In this document: piece by piece, positions 18,778-27,209 of the stretch | Layout of the letters: every line of letters begins with the position of its first letter | Numbering within the stretch: position 1 is the first letter of the stretch | Origin: Mariniphaga sp041686935 | Lineage (GTDB): Bacteria; Bacteroidota; Bacteroidia; Bacteroidales; Prolixibacteraceae | DNA length: 64,000 bases | Direction: 5' to 3' | Assembly (NCBI GenBank): GCA_041686935.1 | Contig: JAWLCW010000017.1 | Coordinates: 1 to 64,000 of the forward strand | Program-made: the position numbers and the translations under genes | Notes under the pieces: model-generated | What the model was told of the DNA's origin: nothing | Databases searched by the model: none | The model's input: only the letters and a program-made list of their open reading frames with translations

Positions 18778-21700
18778 TTAAAAATCAACCTGAACACCAA
18801 ATGTAAATGAACGCGGAACAGGATAGGTGCCTCCATCGTTTCCGGGAGAGAGCGGACCGCTTATCGTTGGTGCTTCAGGATCTCGTCCTGAATACTGGGT
18901 TAAAGTAAATAAATTCGTGGCATTTACATATACTCTTGCCCGCGATAATCCGGTATTGGTTGTAACCCATTTTGGCAATGAATAACCCAACTGGGCATCC
19001 TTAAGTCTCAAAAACGAACCATGTTCCAAAAACCAGGTTGAAGGACGGTCGTTTTGGTTGGTGTTGTTTAAATCTGCCCTGATATATTTTTCAGACGGCC
19101 GGTCTTCGCGGTAGTAATTCATGGCATAATCACGGAGTTTGTTATGTCCCATATCCTGTGTGGAAAACCCTTCGATTGCAGCTCTCAGGTGATTATATAC
19201 CTCGTAGTTTTGCATTCCGTAAAAGAAAAGTGAGATATCGAAATTCCGGTAAAATGCTTCAAGATTCAAACTGTAAATTAAATCCGGAACCGCTTTTCCA
19301 ATTATGGTTCTGTCGAGGTCGTTAATTATTCCGTCGTTATTCAGATCTTTGAATTTCAAATCACCGGGACTTGGTTTTCCTGTTGCTGGCAATGCGTGCA
19401 AGTAAGTTTTATTCTCGTCCTGACTGAAATCTGCAGGAGTAAGAATACGTTCGGCTACATACCCGTAAAAACTACCGATGGTGTGTCCGAGCGTAGTCAG
19501 GTTATTTCCTGAAATTATATCACCCGGTATGTATTTTACTTCGTTTTTAACAGTAGTCAGGTTCGCTGAAACATTATAATTAAAATCGCCTTCCATTTTC
19601 CGGTAGGTACCGATAAATTCGAAACCGCGGTTTTGAATTTCGCCCAGGTTTACCCAGGGATCGCCGGCACCCGACACACGGCCAAATGCAGCAGACATGG
19701 GGATTTTTACCAACAGATCGTCCTGGTTTTTAATGTAATATTCGGCACTTAACTGTACTTTGTTGTTAAACATGTTCAAATCGAAACCAAAGTTCGACAT
19801 TTCGGCAGCCTCCCATTTGATGGAAGGGTTACCAAAACTGTGAACAACATTTAACGCAGGCAACATGCGCTGATCGACACCAAATACCGGAGAAAACTGG
19901 GTGAAGTTGTCGATCAACGACTGGTACTGAAAGTTTCCGATGCCTGAGTTTCCAGTCTGGCCCCAACCGAAACGTAATTTTAGCATCGAAATTTCATCTA
20001 CACTTTGTAAAAAATCCTCATTTACTTTCCATGCAACCGAAACTGAAGGGAATGTACCCCAGCGATTTGCAGGGCCAAAACGGGAATTTCCGTCGCGCCG
20101 GATACTTGCGGTTAGCAGGTATTTGCTGTCGTAATCGTATATCACCCTCCCGAGGTACGATTCTGAGGTAAACGGACTGTAATACCCCTGTACCTGGCGT
20201 CCTTCTTCAAATGACTGGCTGATAACATTTAACTGCTCATAAGGAAAACCAAGCGCTGTGGCATTAATGGAATTCCCTTCGTTTTTACGAACATGATGAA
20301 CTGCTGTTGCCGTAATGTTGTGCTTGTCGAACTGGTTACTGAAAGTCACCTGGTTTTCAAGCGACAGGTTTATGCTTTCGTTGAAATTTTCGGTCAGTTC
20401 GGCCTGTGCACGGCTTCTCACACCCATGTCGAAAGCGGGAAACCAGAATTTTGAACGGCTGAAAAAACCTTCCACAGCAGGGGTAATTTTGTAAGTAAGC
20501 CATTTAACCGGTTTTACTTCCACATAAATACTTGCCAAAACGCTGTTGTTAAAACTGCGGTCGTCACCAATTTCCATCGGTCCCCTCGGATTGGGTTTAT
20601 CGTTATAGCCGGTGTTGCCCACAATTTCTGTAGTTCCGTCAGGCATGGTGTATTCATAAGGTACCTGCGGACCTTCAAAACCGCCTTTGTTGTTCTCGTT
20701 GTGCATGCGCATCAGCGGAGAGGTAATTAAAGTAACCTGCCAGGGGTTTCCCTGATAGGTTGTCGGGCTCTGAGAAATGGTTCTGCTCAGACTAAGTGTT
20801 TCTCCAATTTTAATGTATTTTCCAATATTGAAATCGGAATTGGCTCTTAGGCTGTATCGGTTGGCAGCGGATGCCAGCAAAATTCCCTGTTCGTTTGAAT
20901 TGTTCAGCGAAACTGAATAATTGGATTCTTCGCCGCCTCCCGAAATACGGATATAATGGTTTTGGGCAAGACCAACACGGTTAACCTCGTTTTGCCATTC
21001 GGTGCCTTCCTGCCAGCCTTCGCCAAAGTACCACTGGCGAAAATGATCCTGGTAAGCGACCGGAACAGCTACATTGTTTTCCTGAAGAAGCGTGGAGTAG
21101 AAATCGGCATATTCATCGGCATTCATTACATCAAACTGCCGGGGAACCCTGTTTATTGTCAGATAACTTGAAAGTGAAACTTTGGGTTTTCCTTTTTCTC
21201 CACGTTTGGTGGTAATTATAATTACTCCGTTGGCACCATCAGCACCGTAAATTGCAGCAGCCGAAGCATCTTTAAGAACCTGAATGGACTCGATGTCAGT
21301 CGGGTTCAGGTTTCCAAGTCCACCTGTAATTACACCGTCAATAACATAAATCGGGTTTGGATTCTGGTTTATGGAACCAATACCCCTAACCCTGATTTGG
21401 GCGCTGCTTCCGGGGCTTCCCGATTGTGAAACCATTACGCCCGGAGCTCGCCCCTGCAAAGCACGGGTAAAGTTACTGGCCGGAATCCGGTTCAGTTCTT
21501 CCGAAGAAACAACTGCAATGGAGCCGGTTAGGTCCGATTTTTTTACCGTACCGTATCCAATCACAACCATTTCAGATAACATGATTTCACTTTCCTGAAG
21601 CTGGACATCAATAGTTGTTCTTCCCGAAATGGGTACTTCAAGGTTGGTAAAACCCACAAAAGAAAAAACAAGTGTGTCCTGAAGATCGGGCACGTTCAGT

Positions 21701-21909
21701 GAGTATCTTCCGTCAACATCGGTAACGGTACCGGTTGTTGTACCTTTAATTATTACCGTAGCTCCAATCAGCGCCTCACCCGATGCAGCATCCCTAACCA
21801 GGCCGGTAATGGTTTGCTGGGCAAATAAAACGGCGCTTTGCAGCATTACTGCAAAAAGCAGCAACAATGCTTTCCACATGAGTCTTTTTTTCATAATTTT
21901 TACGTTCAT
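18778..21909 (-). CDS. SusC/RagA-family TonB-dependent outer-membrane transporter
   Basis: A 1043-residue protein (or 1038 from the second ATG at 21892-21894). Signal peptide; carboxypeptidase-regulatory-like domain (TITGLVRDAASGEALIGATV); TonB box region (MVVIGYGTVKKSDLTGS); plug (SSEELNRIPASNFTRALQG, IRVRGIGSINQNPNPIYVID, IESIQVLKDASAAAIYGADG); and the large beta-barrel ending RSFTFGVQVDF with a terminal Phe. There is no N-terminal STN signalling domain, so it is a transporter and not a FecA-like signal transducer. It pairs with SusD downstream and follows the TPR lipoprotein by 34 bases. Confidence 0.96.
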   Translation of the reverse strand: MNVKIMKKRLMWKALLLLFAVMLQSAVLFAQQTITGLVRDAASGEALIGATVIIKGTTTGTVTDVDGRYSLNVPDLQDTLVFSFVGFTNLEVPISGRTTIDVQLQESEIMLSEMVVIGYGTVKKSDLTGSIAVVSSEELNRIPASNFTRALQGRAPGVMVSQSGSPGSSAQIRVRGIGSINQNPNPIYVIDGVITGGLGNLNPTDIESIQVLKDASAAAIYGADGANGVIIITTKRGEKGKPKVSLSSYLTINRVPRQFDVMNADEYADFYSTLLQENNVAVPVAYQDHFRQWYFGEGWQEGTEWQNEVNRVGLAQNHYIRISGGGEESNYSVSLNNSNEQGILLASAANRYSLRANSDFNIGKYIKIGETLSLSRTISQSPTTYQGNPWQVTLITSPLMRMHNENNKGGFEGPQVPYEYTMPDGTTEIVGNTGYNDKPNPRGPMEIGDDRSFNNSVLASIYVEVKPVKWLTYKITPAVEGFFSRSKFWFPAFDMGVRSRAQAELTENFNESINLSLENQVTFSNQFDKHNITATAVHHVRKNEGNSINATALGFPYEQLNVISQSFEEGRQVQGYYSPFTSESYLGRVIYDYDSKYLLTASIRRDGNSRFGPANRWGTFPSVSVAWKVNEDFLQSVDEISMLKLRFGWGQTGNSGIGNFQYQSLIDNFTQFSPVFGVDQRMLPALNVVHSFGNPSIKWEAAEMSNFGFDLNMFNNKVQLSAEYYIKNQDDLLVKIPMSAAFGRVSGAGDPWVNLGEIQNRGFEFIGTYRKMEGDFNYNVSANLTTVKNEVKYIPGDIISGNNLTTLGHTIGSFYGYVAERILTPADFSQDENKTYLHALPATGKPSPGDLKFKDLNNDGIINDLDRTIIGKAVPDLIYSLNLEAFYRNFDISLFFYGMQNYEVYNHLRAAIEGFSTQDMGHNKLRDYAMNYYREDRPSEKYIRADLNNTNQNDRPSTWFLEHGSFLRLKDAQLGYSLPKWVTTNTGLSRARVYVNATNLFTLTQYSGRDPEAPTISGPLSPGNDGGTYPVPRSFTFGVQVDF

Positions 21910-21943
21910 TATTAATAATTTATAACTTTCAATATTTTGGTTT

Positions 21944-22918
21944 TTAATTCATGTTTTCAATCAGTTCCTTTAGCCTTGAACTTTTTCCGGTAATTCGTTC
22001 TGCTTCAGAAATAAAATGAAGTGCCTGGTCTTTCTGGTTCATTCTGTAAAAAATAAAAGCCTGAAGCGCCAGGTAATCTGCATTGTCGTTTCTGATTTTT
22101 AATAATTCCTGCGATTTGCGATGGGCTATTTCAGAAAAACCATTGTTTACGTATAGATTTGCGGCTTTAAAAAGCTTTTCTTCCCTGGTTTCATTTGATT
22201 TTTTAACTTCTTCAATGTTTTCTGCCAGGTGATAAAATGTAGTTTCCCATTGGCGGAGAGCCGGGTTATTTATGTTTCTGCATTTGTCAAGCAATGAAAT
22301 TACCTCCTGAGTGTTTTCTCTTTCGAAACAAATCAACAGTTTTTGAAACATTGCATCAGGATTACAGGGATCTAAACGCATCGACTGGTCTAAATCCCTG
22401 TTTGCCAAATCCTGTTCACCCAATTTTGCGTAAAATTTCCCTCTTTGTGCAAACGAAGATCCGTTTGGATTATATTTTATTTGCTGATTATAAAAATCAA
22501 GTGAGTCTTTTGCTTCTGCCAATTGTTTAAGTTTCATTAAAAATTCACCACTAAGCCTGTCTTTAAATTCTGGTGCAAGGTTGTAATGTTTTCCTTTCTG
22601 CAAGGCATAGAGTATTGTTTTCATGTCGTCATTTTCCAACTTTTTCTGAGGGCTGAGCAGAAAATAATGCAGAACGTGGGATGTATATCCTGATACAATC
22701 ATTCGCTGAAAATATTCATTTTTAATGTTCGTATTCTCCGGGTTTTTGAGGAGTATTTTTCCCATTTCGAACAACATTTGCGAATTGCTGATTTTTTTCT
22801 GTTCATACATTTCCGCAAATTTTTGCACCCGGTTTTCTGGACTGCTGAACGAACAGGAAGAGACGACCTGCAATACAATCAGAAAGTATAAAACTGCTAT
22901 GTAACTCAATTTATTCAT
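21944..22918 (-). CDS. TPR-repeat lipoprotein
   Basis: A 324-residue protein with a lipoprotein signal (LQVVSSC, then SFSSPENR). The remainder is helical with tetratricopeptide-like repeats (SFAQRGKFYAKLGEQDLANR, NADYLALQAFIFYRMNQKDQ). TPR lipoproteins act as scaffolds in envelope complexes. Its ATG overlaps the TGA of the upstream SGNH hydrolase by 4 bases, so the two are translationally coupled, and it precedes SusC by 34 bases. That points to a role in the same envelope machine; which partners it binds is unknown. Confidence 0.78.
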   Translation of the reverse strand: MNKLSYIAVLYFLIVLQVVSSCSFSSPENRVQKFAEMYEQKKISNSQMLFEMGKILLKNPENTNIKNEYFQRMIVSGYTSHVLHYFLLSPQKKLENDDMKTILYALQKGKHYNLAPEFKDRLSGEFLMKLKQLAEAKDSLDFYNQQIKYNPNGSSFAQRGKFYAKLGEQDLANRDLDQSMRLDPCNPDAMFQKLLICFERENTQEVISLLDKCRNINNPALRQWETTFYHLAENIEEVKKSNETREEKLFKAANLYVNNGFSEIAHRKSQELLKIRNDNADYLALQAFIFYRMNQKDQALHFISEAERITGKSSRLKELIENMN

Positions 22919-24063
22919 CTCTGTTCATTCAGGTATTTTGAAAGATACTGGGCAACTCGTTTGTGTCCGGTTTCATTAAAATGGTTGTCTCCCTCAATAT
23001 AACAGGTTTGGGCTATCCAAAGCGGATTTTCTTCATTGATAAAAACCGGATAAAGGTTAATAAAGTCAATGTTTTCCTGTTGGCAGAATCTTTTCCAGTT
23101 TTCCACATAATAATCGGTAGTGTCTCCTTTTAAAACCTGCGATTGCCAGGGATGCACACTTAACCTGAGTTTAATGTTTTGTTCAGAACACAATTGCTTG
23201 AGTTTTGATATGTTTTCAAATCCCAGTTTCAGCCCCTGGTCAGCCATTTCCCGTAGTTGTTTATTGTAAATCCATTCTGAAACACCGTGGAAATCAGGAT
23301 TTTTTAATAATTCTTCGTCTTTAAATGTTCTGAAAAATTCCTTGTAGAGTTCAATGGCGTTCCTGTCGGGTAAACCGCCGGTTTGTTCTTTAAATCCCAA
23401 CAACGTTTCATTAAAAATATCCGCTTCCTTTTTTGCTTTGATTGCGGCAATTGAATAAAAAGTGAAAGAATGGTTTCGGAAAAAGTGGTTGAGTTTTTCC
23501 TGAACAGAAGCAAACCACATTTGCTCTGTTGAAGAAAATGACTGATATGCAATTTCATTTTGCAGGTCAGAAATATCTATAACAGCCCAAATTTCATTCA
23601 CCTTTAAATTCATCTTATTCAGCAGGAAATCAGCCTTTAAAAAATGTATTTTAGGACTATAACTAACTGCTGATGCATTCAGAATCTCAATATCAAATTT
23701 TTCTCCCAATTCCTGCAGCCTTCCTGCAAATGTGAAGCGGTAGTCAACGCCTACTCCTTCAGAATGGGAATCGCCAAGTATTAATATTCTTTTTATATCA
23801 GAATTTAAATTAACCTCCCGAACCGAAGCGTCGCGAAACGCCAGATTATTGGTGTAAAACCTGTAAATAAGCGGACCCCAAACGGCATTTCCTGAGATAT
23901 TTTTTTTTAATCCATGGTGAAACCGGGGGTCTCGTACCCTGAAATGGTTGAAATTTTGAGGAATAAGAAACAAACCGAGCAATAAATCGATTACTGCAAA
24001 TACAACAATAAGCAGCAAGAGGGTGAAAACGGCTGATTTTCTTTCTTTGTGGTTCACAATCAA
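22915..24063 (-). CDS. Membrane-anchored SGNH/GDSL hydrolase (copy 2)
   Basis: A 382-residue paralogue of the protein at 9404-10567, with the same plan: one N-terminal transmembrane helix (about 12-33), then an extracytoplasmic SGNH domain. Block I is GDSHSEG (S99). NASAVSYSP, DISDLQNE and the C-terminal DNHFNETGH follow. The two copies match clearly along their whole length (for example FRDA, VSYSP, SVHPWQ, FINLYPVFIN). It is the first gene after the terminator at 24103-24134, so it probably has its own promoter and heads the unit SGNH-TPR-SusC-SusD-lipoprotein. Substrate unknown; esterase or acyltransferase on a glycan is likely. Confidence 0.82.
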   Translation of the reverse strand: MIVNHKERKSAVFTLLLLIVVFAVIDLLLGLFLIPQNFNHFRVRDPRFHHGLKKNISGNAVWGPLIYRFYTNNLAFRDASVREVNLNSDIKRILILGDSHSEGVGVDYRFTFAGRLQELGEKFDIEILNASAVSYSPKIHFLKADFLLNKMNLKVNEIWAVIDISDLQNEIAYQSFSSTEQMWFASVQEKLNHFFRNHSFTFYSIAAIKAKKEADIFNETLLGFKEQTGGLPDRNAIELYKEFFRTFKDEELLKNPDFHGVSEWIYNKQLREMADQGLKLGFENISKLKQLCSEQNIKLRLSVHPWQSQVLKGDTTDYYVENWKRFCQQENIDFINLYPVFINEENPLWIAQTCYIEGDNHFNETGHKRVAQYLSKYLNEQR

Positions 24064-24102
24064 CTTCTGTTAGAGCAGGTTAGTTTTACCGGATTTTTCA
24101 AA

Positions 24103-24134
24103 ACAAAGGCTACCTTTTTATGGGTAGCCTTTGT
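24103..24134 (-). terminator. Strong intrinsic terminator after the tandem-repeat gene
   Basis: ACAAAGGCTACC (24103-24114) pairs perfectly over 12 bases with GGTAGCCTTTGT (24123-24134). On the minus strand the stem is followed by TTTTG. It lies 19 bases past the stop of the tandem-repeat secreted protein and isolates that gene from the SGNH-TPR-SusCD operon. Confidence 0.9.
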
Positions 24135-24152
24135 AATTTTTATTACCCTGTT

Positions 24153-26261
24153 TTAATATTTAACCACTTTTGTTGCCTCGCGTTCGTTGTTTATACGAAT
24201 CAGGTATATACCGTTTTGCATATCCTGCATAGAAAGTCTGCTTACATTCTTAGCTGATTTCAAACGTGCGCCTAAAACACTGTAAACTTCCAGATCAACA
24301 GGTTGTCCTCCTTTTACATGAAGAATTCCATTGTGGATGTAAACCCTTGTGTCCTGCTGTGCTTTCAGGTTTCTGGTGCTGGTAACTATGTCGTTCGAAA
24401 GCGTGAGATGTCCGCTGTAATAGTTTGAAGCATAGCCGTTGTTTTTATCTGCTGACCAGAAATATTCAACGTTCTCAGCATCTTTTTTGGCGTTCGATTT
24501 TACATCGAAAGCAAAAGTTTCACCTACCAGTAGTGCCTTCCGCTCACCGGCAAGATTTCCAGGATCAGCAGGATACGATAAAGCACCATCAAGCGACATA
24601 ACCATAACAGCTCTGATTACTCCATCGGTTTCATTCCAGTAATGGTCTGCGTCCAGCAATGCTTCCAGTCCTGCCTGGTTATTGCTCCATCCGGCAATAT
24701 AAAACGCTTGCCATTCATTTTTAACTACACCCGCAGATGCTTCATAGGCAGTAACAAAACCATCGGCAAACACGGCTTTTCCTCCGCCTAGCTCAACAGC
24801 ACGGGCATAAGCCTGGTTCTGGTAATTCAGCACCAGATCCTCGCCGCTAAAAGTATTTTCTGCTGTACTATCTGATGCCGCAAGAAAAGTCGGGTCATGG
24901 CGAACCGGACTGGTGGGCTGTGCCATTATTTCAAATGTTTTTGTGCCTGCATCGGCCAAACCATTAATGTCGAGATATTTTATCAGCAGATAAAAGTTCT
25001 CACCGTCGTGCACCCCTTTCCACGAGGCACCAAATGTGGCATCACCATCCAGATCGTATAAATCGCCACCGGCAACATTAGTAGGATTGGCAACCATTTT
25101 TGCATCTCCAAGCAAATCCCATGTGGCATCGAATGAAGTATTATCAGCTATCGGTTCCCAGGTTGCAGGAGCTTTGTAAATGGTTACTTCCGGATTATTG
25201 TATGGATTAGCATCGTAGCCGTTAACTCCTTCATAATCTGGTTCGTTCCCCCAATTCACCCAGCTTACTCCCAAAATGGTAAAATCGGTTGAAGGCTCTT
25301 CGCCCAAAACGTTTGGCGAAAGGGTTACATGTCCGCTGTAATAGTTGGAAGCATACCCGTTGTTTTTATCGGCTGACCAGAAATATTCAACATTTTCGGC
25401 GTCTTTTTTTGCATTGGATTTTACGTCGAAAGCCAACGTTTCACCTACGTTAAAAGCTATACGGTCACCGTCCAAATCGGTAATATCGGCAGGATAGGAA
25501 AGTGCACCATCCAGAGACATAACCATAACTGCTCTGATTACACCATCCGTTTCATTCCAGAAATGGTCTGCATCCAAAAGAGCTTCCAATCCAACCTGAT
25601 TATTGCTCCAGCCGGCAATATAAAACGCCTGCCATTCATTTTTAACTAAACCTGCCGATGCTTCATAGGCTGTAACAAAACCATCGGCAAACACGGCTTT
25701 TCCGCCACCCAGCTCAACTGCTCGTGCATAAGCCTGGTTCTGGTACTGCAATACCAGGTCCTCGCCGCTAAAAGTATTTTCTGCTGTACTGTCGGAAGCA
25801 GCAACGAATGTAGGTTCATGACGAACGGGACTGGTAGGCTGTGCCATTATTTCAAATGTTTTTGTGCCTGCATCGGCCAAACCATTAATGTCGAGATATT
25901 TTATCAGCAGATAAAAATTCTCTCCGTCGTGCACCCCTTTCCAGGAGGCGCCGAATGTGGCATCCCCGTTGAGATCATACAAATCTCCTCCTGCAACATT
26001 TGTAGGATTGGCAACCATGTGGGCATCACCCAGCAAATCCCAGGTTGCATCAAAAGAAGCAATATCTGCAACAGGAGTCCAGGAAGATGGAGCCTTGTAA
26101 ATCGTAACCTTCGGATTGTCGTAAGGATTGTCAGCATATCCGGTGACACCTTCATAATCGGGTTCGTTGCCCCAATTCACCCAGCTAACACCATGGATGG
26201 TCTGTGCATAAGACCAGGTGGTAAAAATTGCTAAAATAAAAAGTAAAGTAAATTTCCTCAT
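24153..26261 (-). CDS. Secreted protein of two near-identical CBM9/DOMON-like units with T9SS sorting domain
   Basis: A 702-residue protein: signal peptide (1-20, ending WSYAQ), unit 1 (about 21-326), unit 2 (about 328-625) and a type A sorting domain (about 640-702, VDLEVYSVLGARL to NGIYLIRINN). The two units share most residues, including long identical stretches such as FGASWKGVHDGENFYLLIKY and NNGYASNYYSGH. The pattern W-x-W plus YLLIKYLD resembles CBM9/DOMON-like sandwiches, so ligand or sugar binding is likely, but I do not recognise a named family. It stands alone between the ECF sigma gene and a terminator, so it may be the highest expressed gene of the locus. Confidence 0.75.
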   Translation of the reverse strand: MRKFTLLFILAIFTTWSYAQTIHGVSWVNWGNEPDYEGVTGYADNPYDNPKVTIYKAPSSWTPVADIASFDATWDLLGDAHMVANPTNVAGGDLYDLNGDATFGASWKGVHDGENFYLLIKYLDINGLADAGTKTFEIMAQPTSPVRHEPTFVAASDSTAENTFSGEDLVLQYQNQAYARAVELGGGKAVFADGFVTAYEASAGLVKNEWQAFYIAGWSNNQVGLEALLDADHFWNETDGVIRAVMVMSLDGALSYPADITDLDGDRIAFNVGETLAFDVKSNAKKDAENVEYFWSADKNNGYASNYYSGHVTLSPNVLGEEPSTDFTILGVSWVNWGNEPDYEGVNGYDANPYNNPEVTIYKAPATWEPIADNTSFDATWDLLGDAKMVANPTNVAGGDLYDLDGDATFGASWKGVHDGENFYLLIKYLDINGLADAGTKTFEIMAQPTSPVRHDPTFLAASDSTAENTFSGEDLVLNYQNQAYARAVELGGGKAVFADGFVTAYEASAGVVKNEWQAFYIAGWSNNQAGLEALLDADHYWNETDGVIRAVMVMSLDGALSYPADPGNLAGERKALLVGETFAFDVKSNAKKDAENVEYFWSADKNNGYASNYYSGHLTLSNDIVTSTRNLKAQQDTRVYIHNGILHVKGGQPVDLEVYSVLGARLKSAKNVSRLSMQDMQNGIYLIRINNEREATKVVKY
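24394..26201 (-). repeat. Direct tandem duplication of about 0.9 kb inside one gene
   Basis: Two copies, about 25314-26201 and 24394-25280, lie in the same frame with a 921-base period. Many stretches are identical at DNA level (for example around ATTTCAAATGTTTTTGTGCC in both copies), while scattered changes are mostly at third positions. The duplication is therefore fairly recent or kept similar by recombination. It can expand, contract or collapse in short-read assemblies. Confidence 0.9.
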
Positions 26262-26389
26262 AATAATTAGTTTTTTAGTTGTTAAATATTAAATCTCTTA
26301 GATGTGAGATGCACACTGAAAAAAAAACCCTGTATGGGAACTGGAGATTTGTGTGAAGAAATTGAATGAAAAATGCCCGTTAAGGGAAT

Positions 26390-26998
26390 TCAAAAATTAA
26401 AGAAATTTTTTAAAAGTAAAATCAGGAGAACAGCAGGTGCATAATCTTTCAGGTAGTTTCTTAATGAAAGCATTGCTTTTGCCATGTGCATTTCCACCGT
26501 TTTTACCGAAAGACCCATAATTTCTGCAATTTCCCTGTTTTTTTTGCCTTCGTATCTTTTAAGTATAAATGTAGTTTGCTGCTGTGGAGGCAGTTGTTCA
26601 ACACCTTGTCTTATTTTTTCCCTAAGGTCTTTCATCATCAAAAAATCAGAAGGTGTACCCTGGGTTTTGCTCGAAAGGGCTTCCACATCGCCAGTGTGTT
26701 TAAGAAGAAAATCCTCGAGCATTTCCTCCTTTTTATGTTTGCGTAAGTAGTTGAGCGAATTTTTACAAACGGCCTGAAAAAGGTAGGATTTCAATGAAAC
26801 CTTTATGTCTAATGTAATTCTGCGGTTCCAGATATTGAAAAAAGTTTCGGAAACAATATCTTCCGCCAAATCTTTACGCCCCAGATATCTTCTGGCATAA
26901 TTGCATAAAGGAACATAGTATTCCCGAAAGACAATAATATATGTTGCTTCGTCCCCTTGCCTGAGTCTTTCGATAATATTGATTTCCTCCTTGTTCAT
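26390..26998 (-). CDS. ECF-type RNA polymerase sigma-70 factor with hydrophobic tail
   Basis: A 202-residue sigma factor of the Bacteroidota ECF group. Region 2 is near residues 20-90 (YYVPLCNYARRYLG, AEDIVSETFFNIWNRR) and region 4 near 130-185 (QQTTFILKRYEGKKNREIAE, LSVKTVEMHMAKAMLSLRNYL). The last 16 residues are hydrophobic (APAVLLILLLKNFF). No FecR-type anti-sigma gene follows, and the SusC here lacks an STN domain, so the standard signalling route is missing. It is the first minus-strand gene of the locus and the natural candidate to control it. Confidence 0.92.
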   Translation of the reverse strand: MNKEEINIIERLRQGDEATYIIVFREYYVPLCNYARRYLGRKDLAEDIVSETFFNIWNRRITLDIKVSLKSYLFQAVCKNSLNYLRKHKKEEMLEDFLLKHTGDVEALSSKTQGTPSDFLMMKDLREKIRQGVEQLPPQQQTTFILKRYEGKKNREIAEIMGLSVKTVEMHMAKAMLSLRNYLKDYAPAVLLILLLKNFFNF

Positions 26999-27209
26999 TA
27001 TATTATGCGAATTTACTACTTTTTGAATACTTTCTGAACCGTGGATAAGGTAAATCGTTTTTAATCATATCAGGCCAAATGCCATTCGTTCCAAATTGCC
27101 AGGGATTAATTGTAATTATTTTCGAATTGAAAATTTTCTTCCCCGAAAAATTAAACATTTTCTCAGTATAAGGGTATATATTACAGAGTTATTAAAAATT
27201 AAAATCATT

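Noticed and set aside
24394..26201. The direct repeat considered as a mobile element or CRISPR-like array
   Set aside because: Two in-frame 0.9 kb copies inside one coding sequence, with no inverted ends, transposase or spacers; it is a domain duplication.
27096..27209. Upstream extension of the aldo/keto reductase
   Set aside because: The twin-arginine signal begins at 27210; the extra 38 residues look like translated intergenic DNA.
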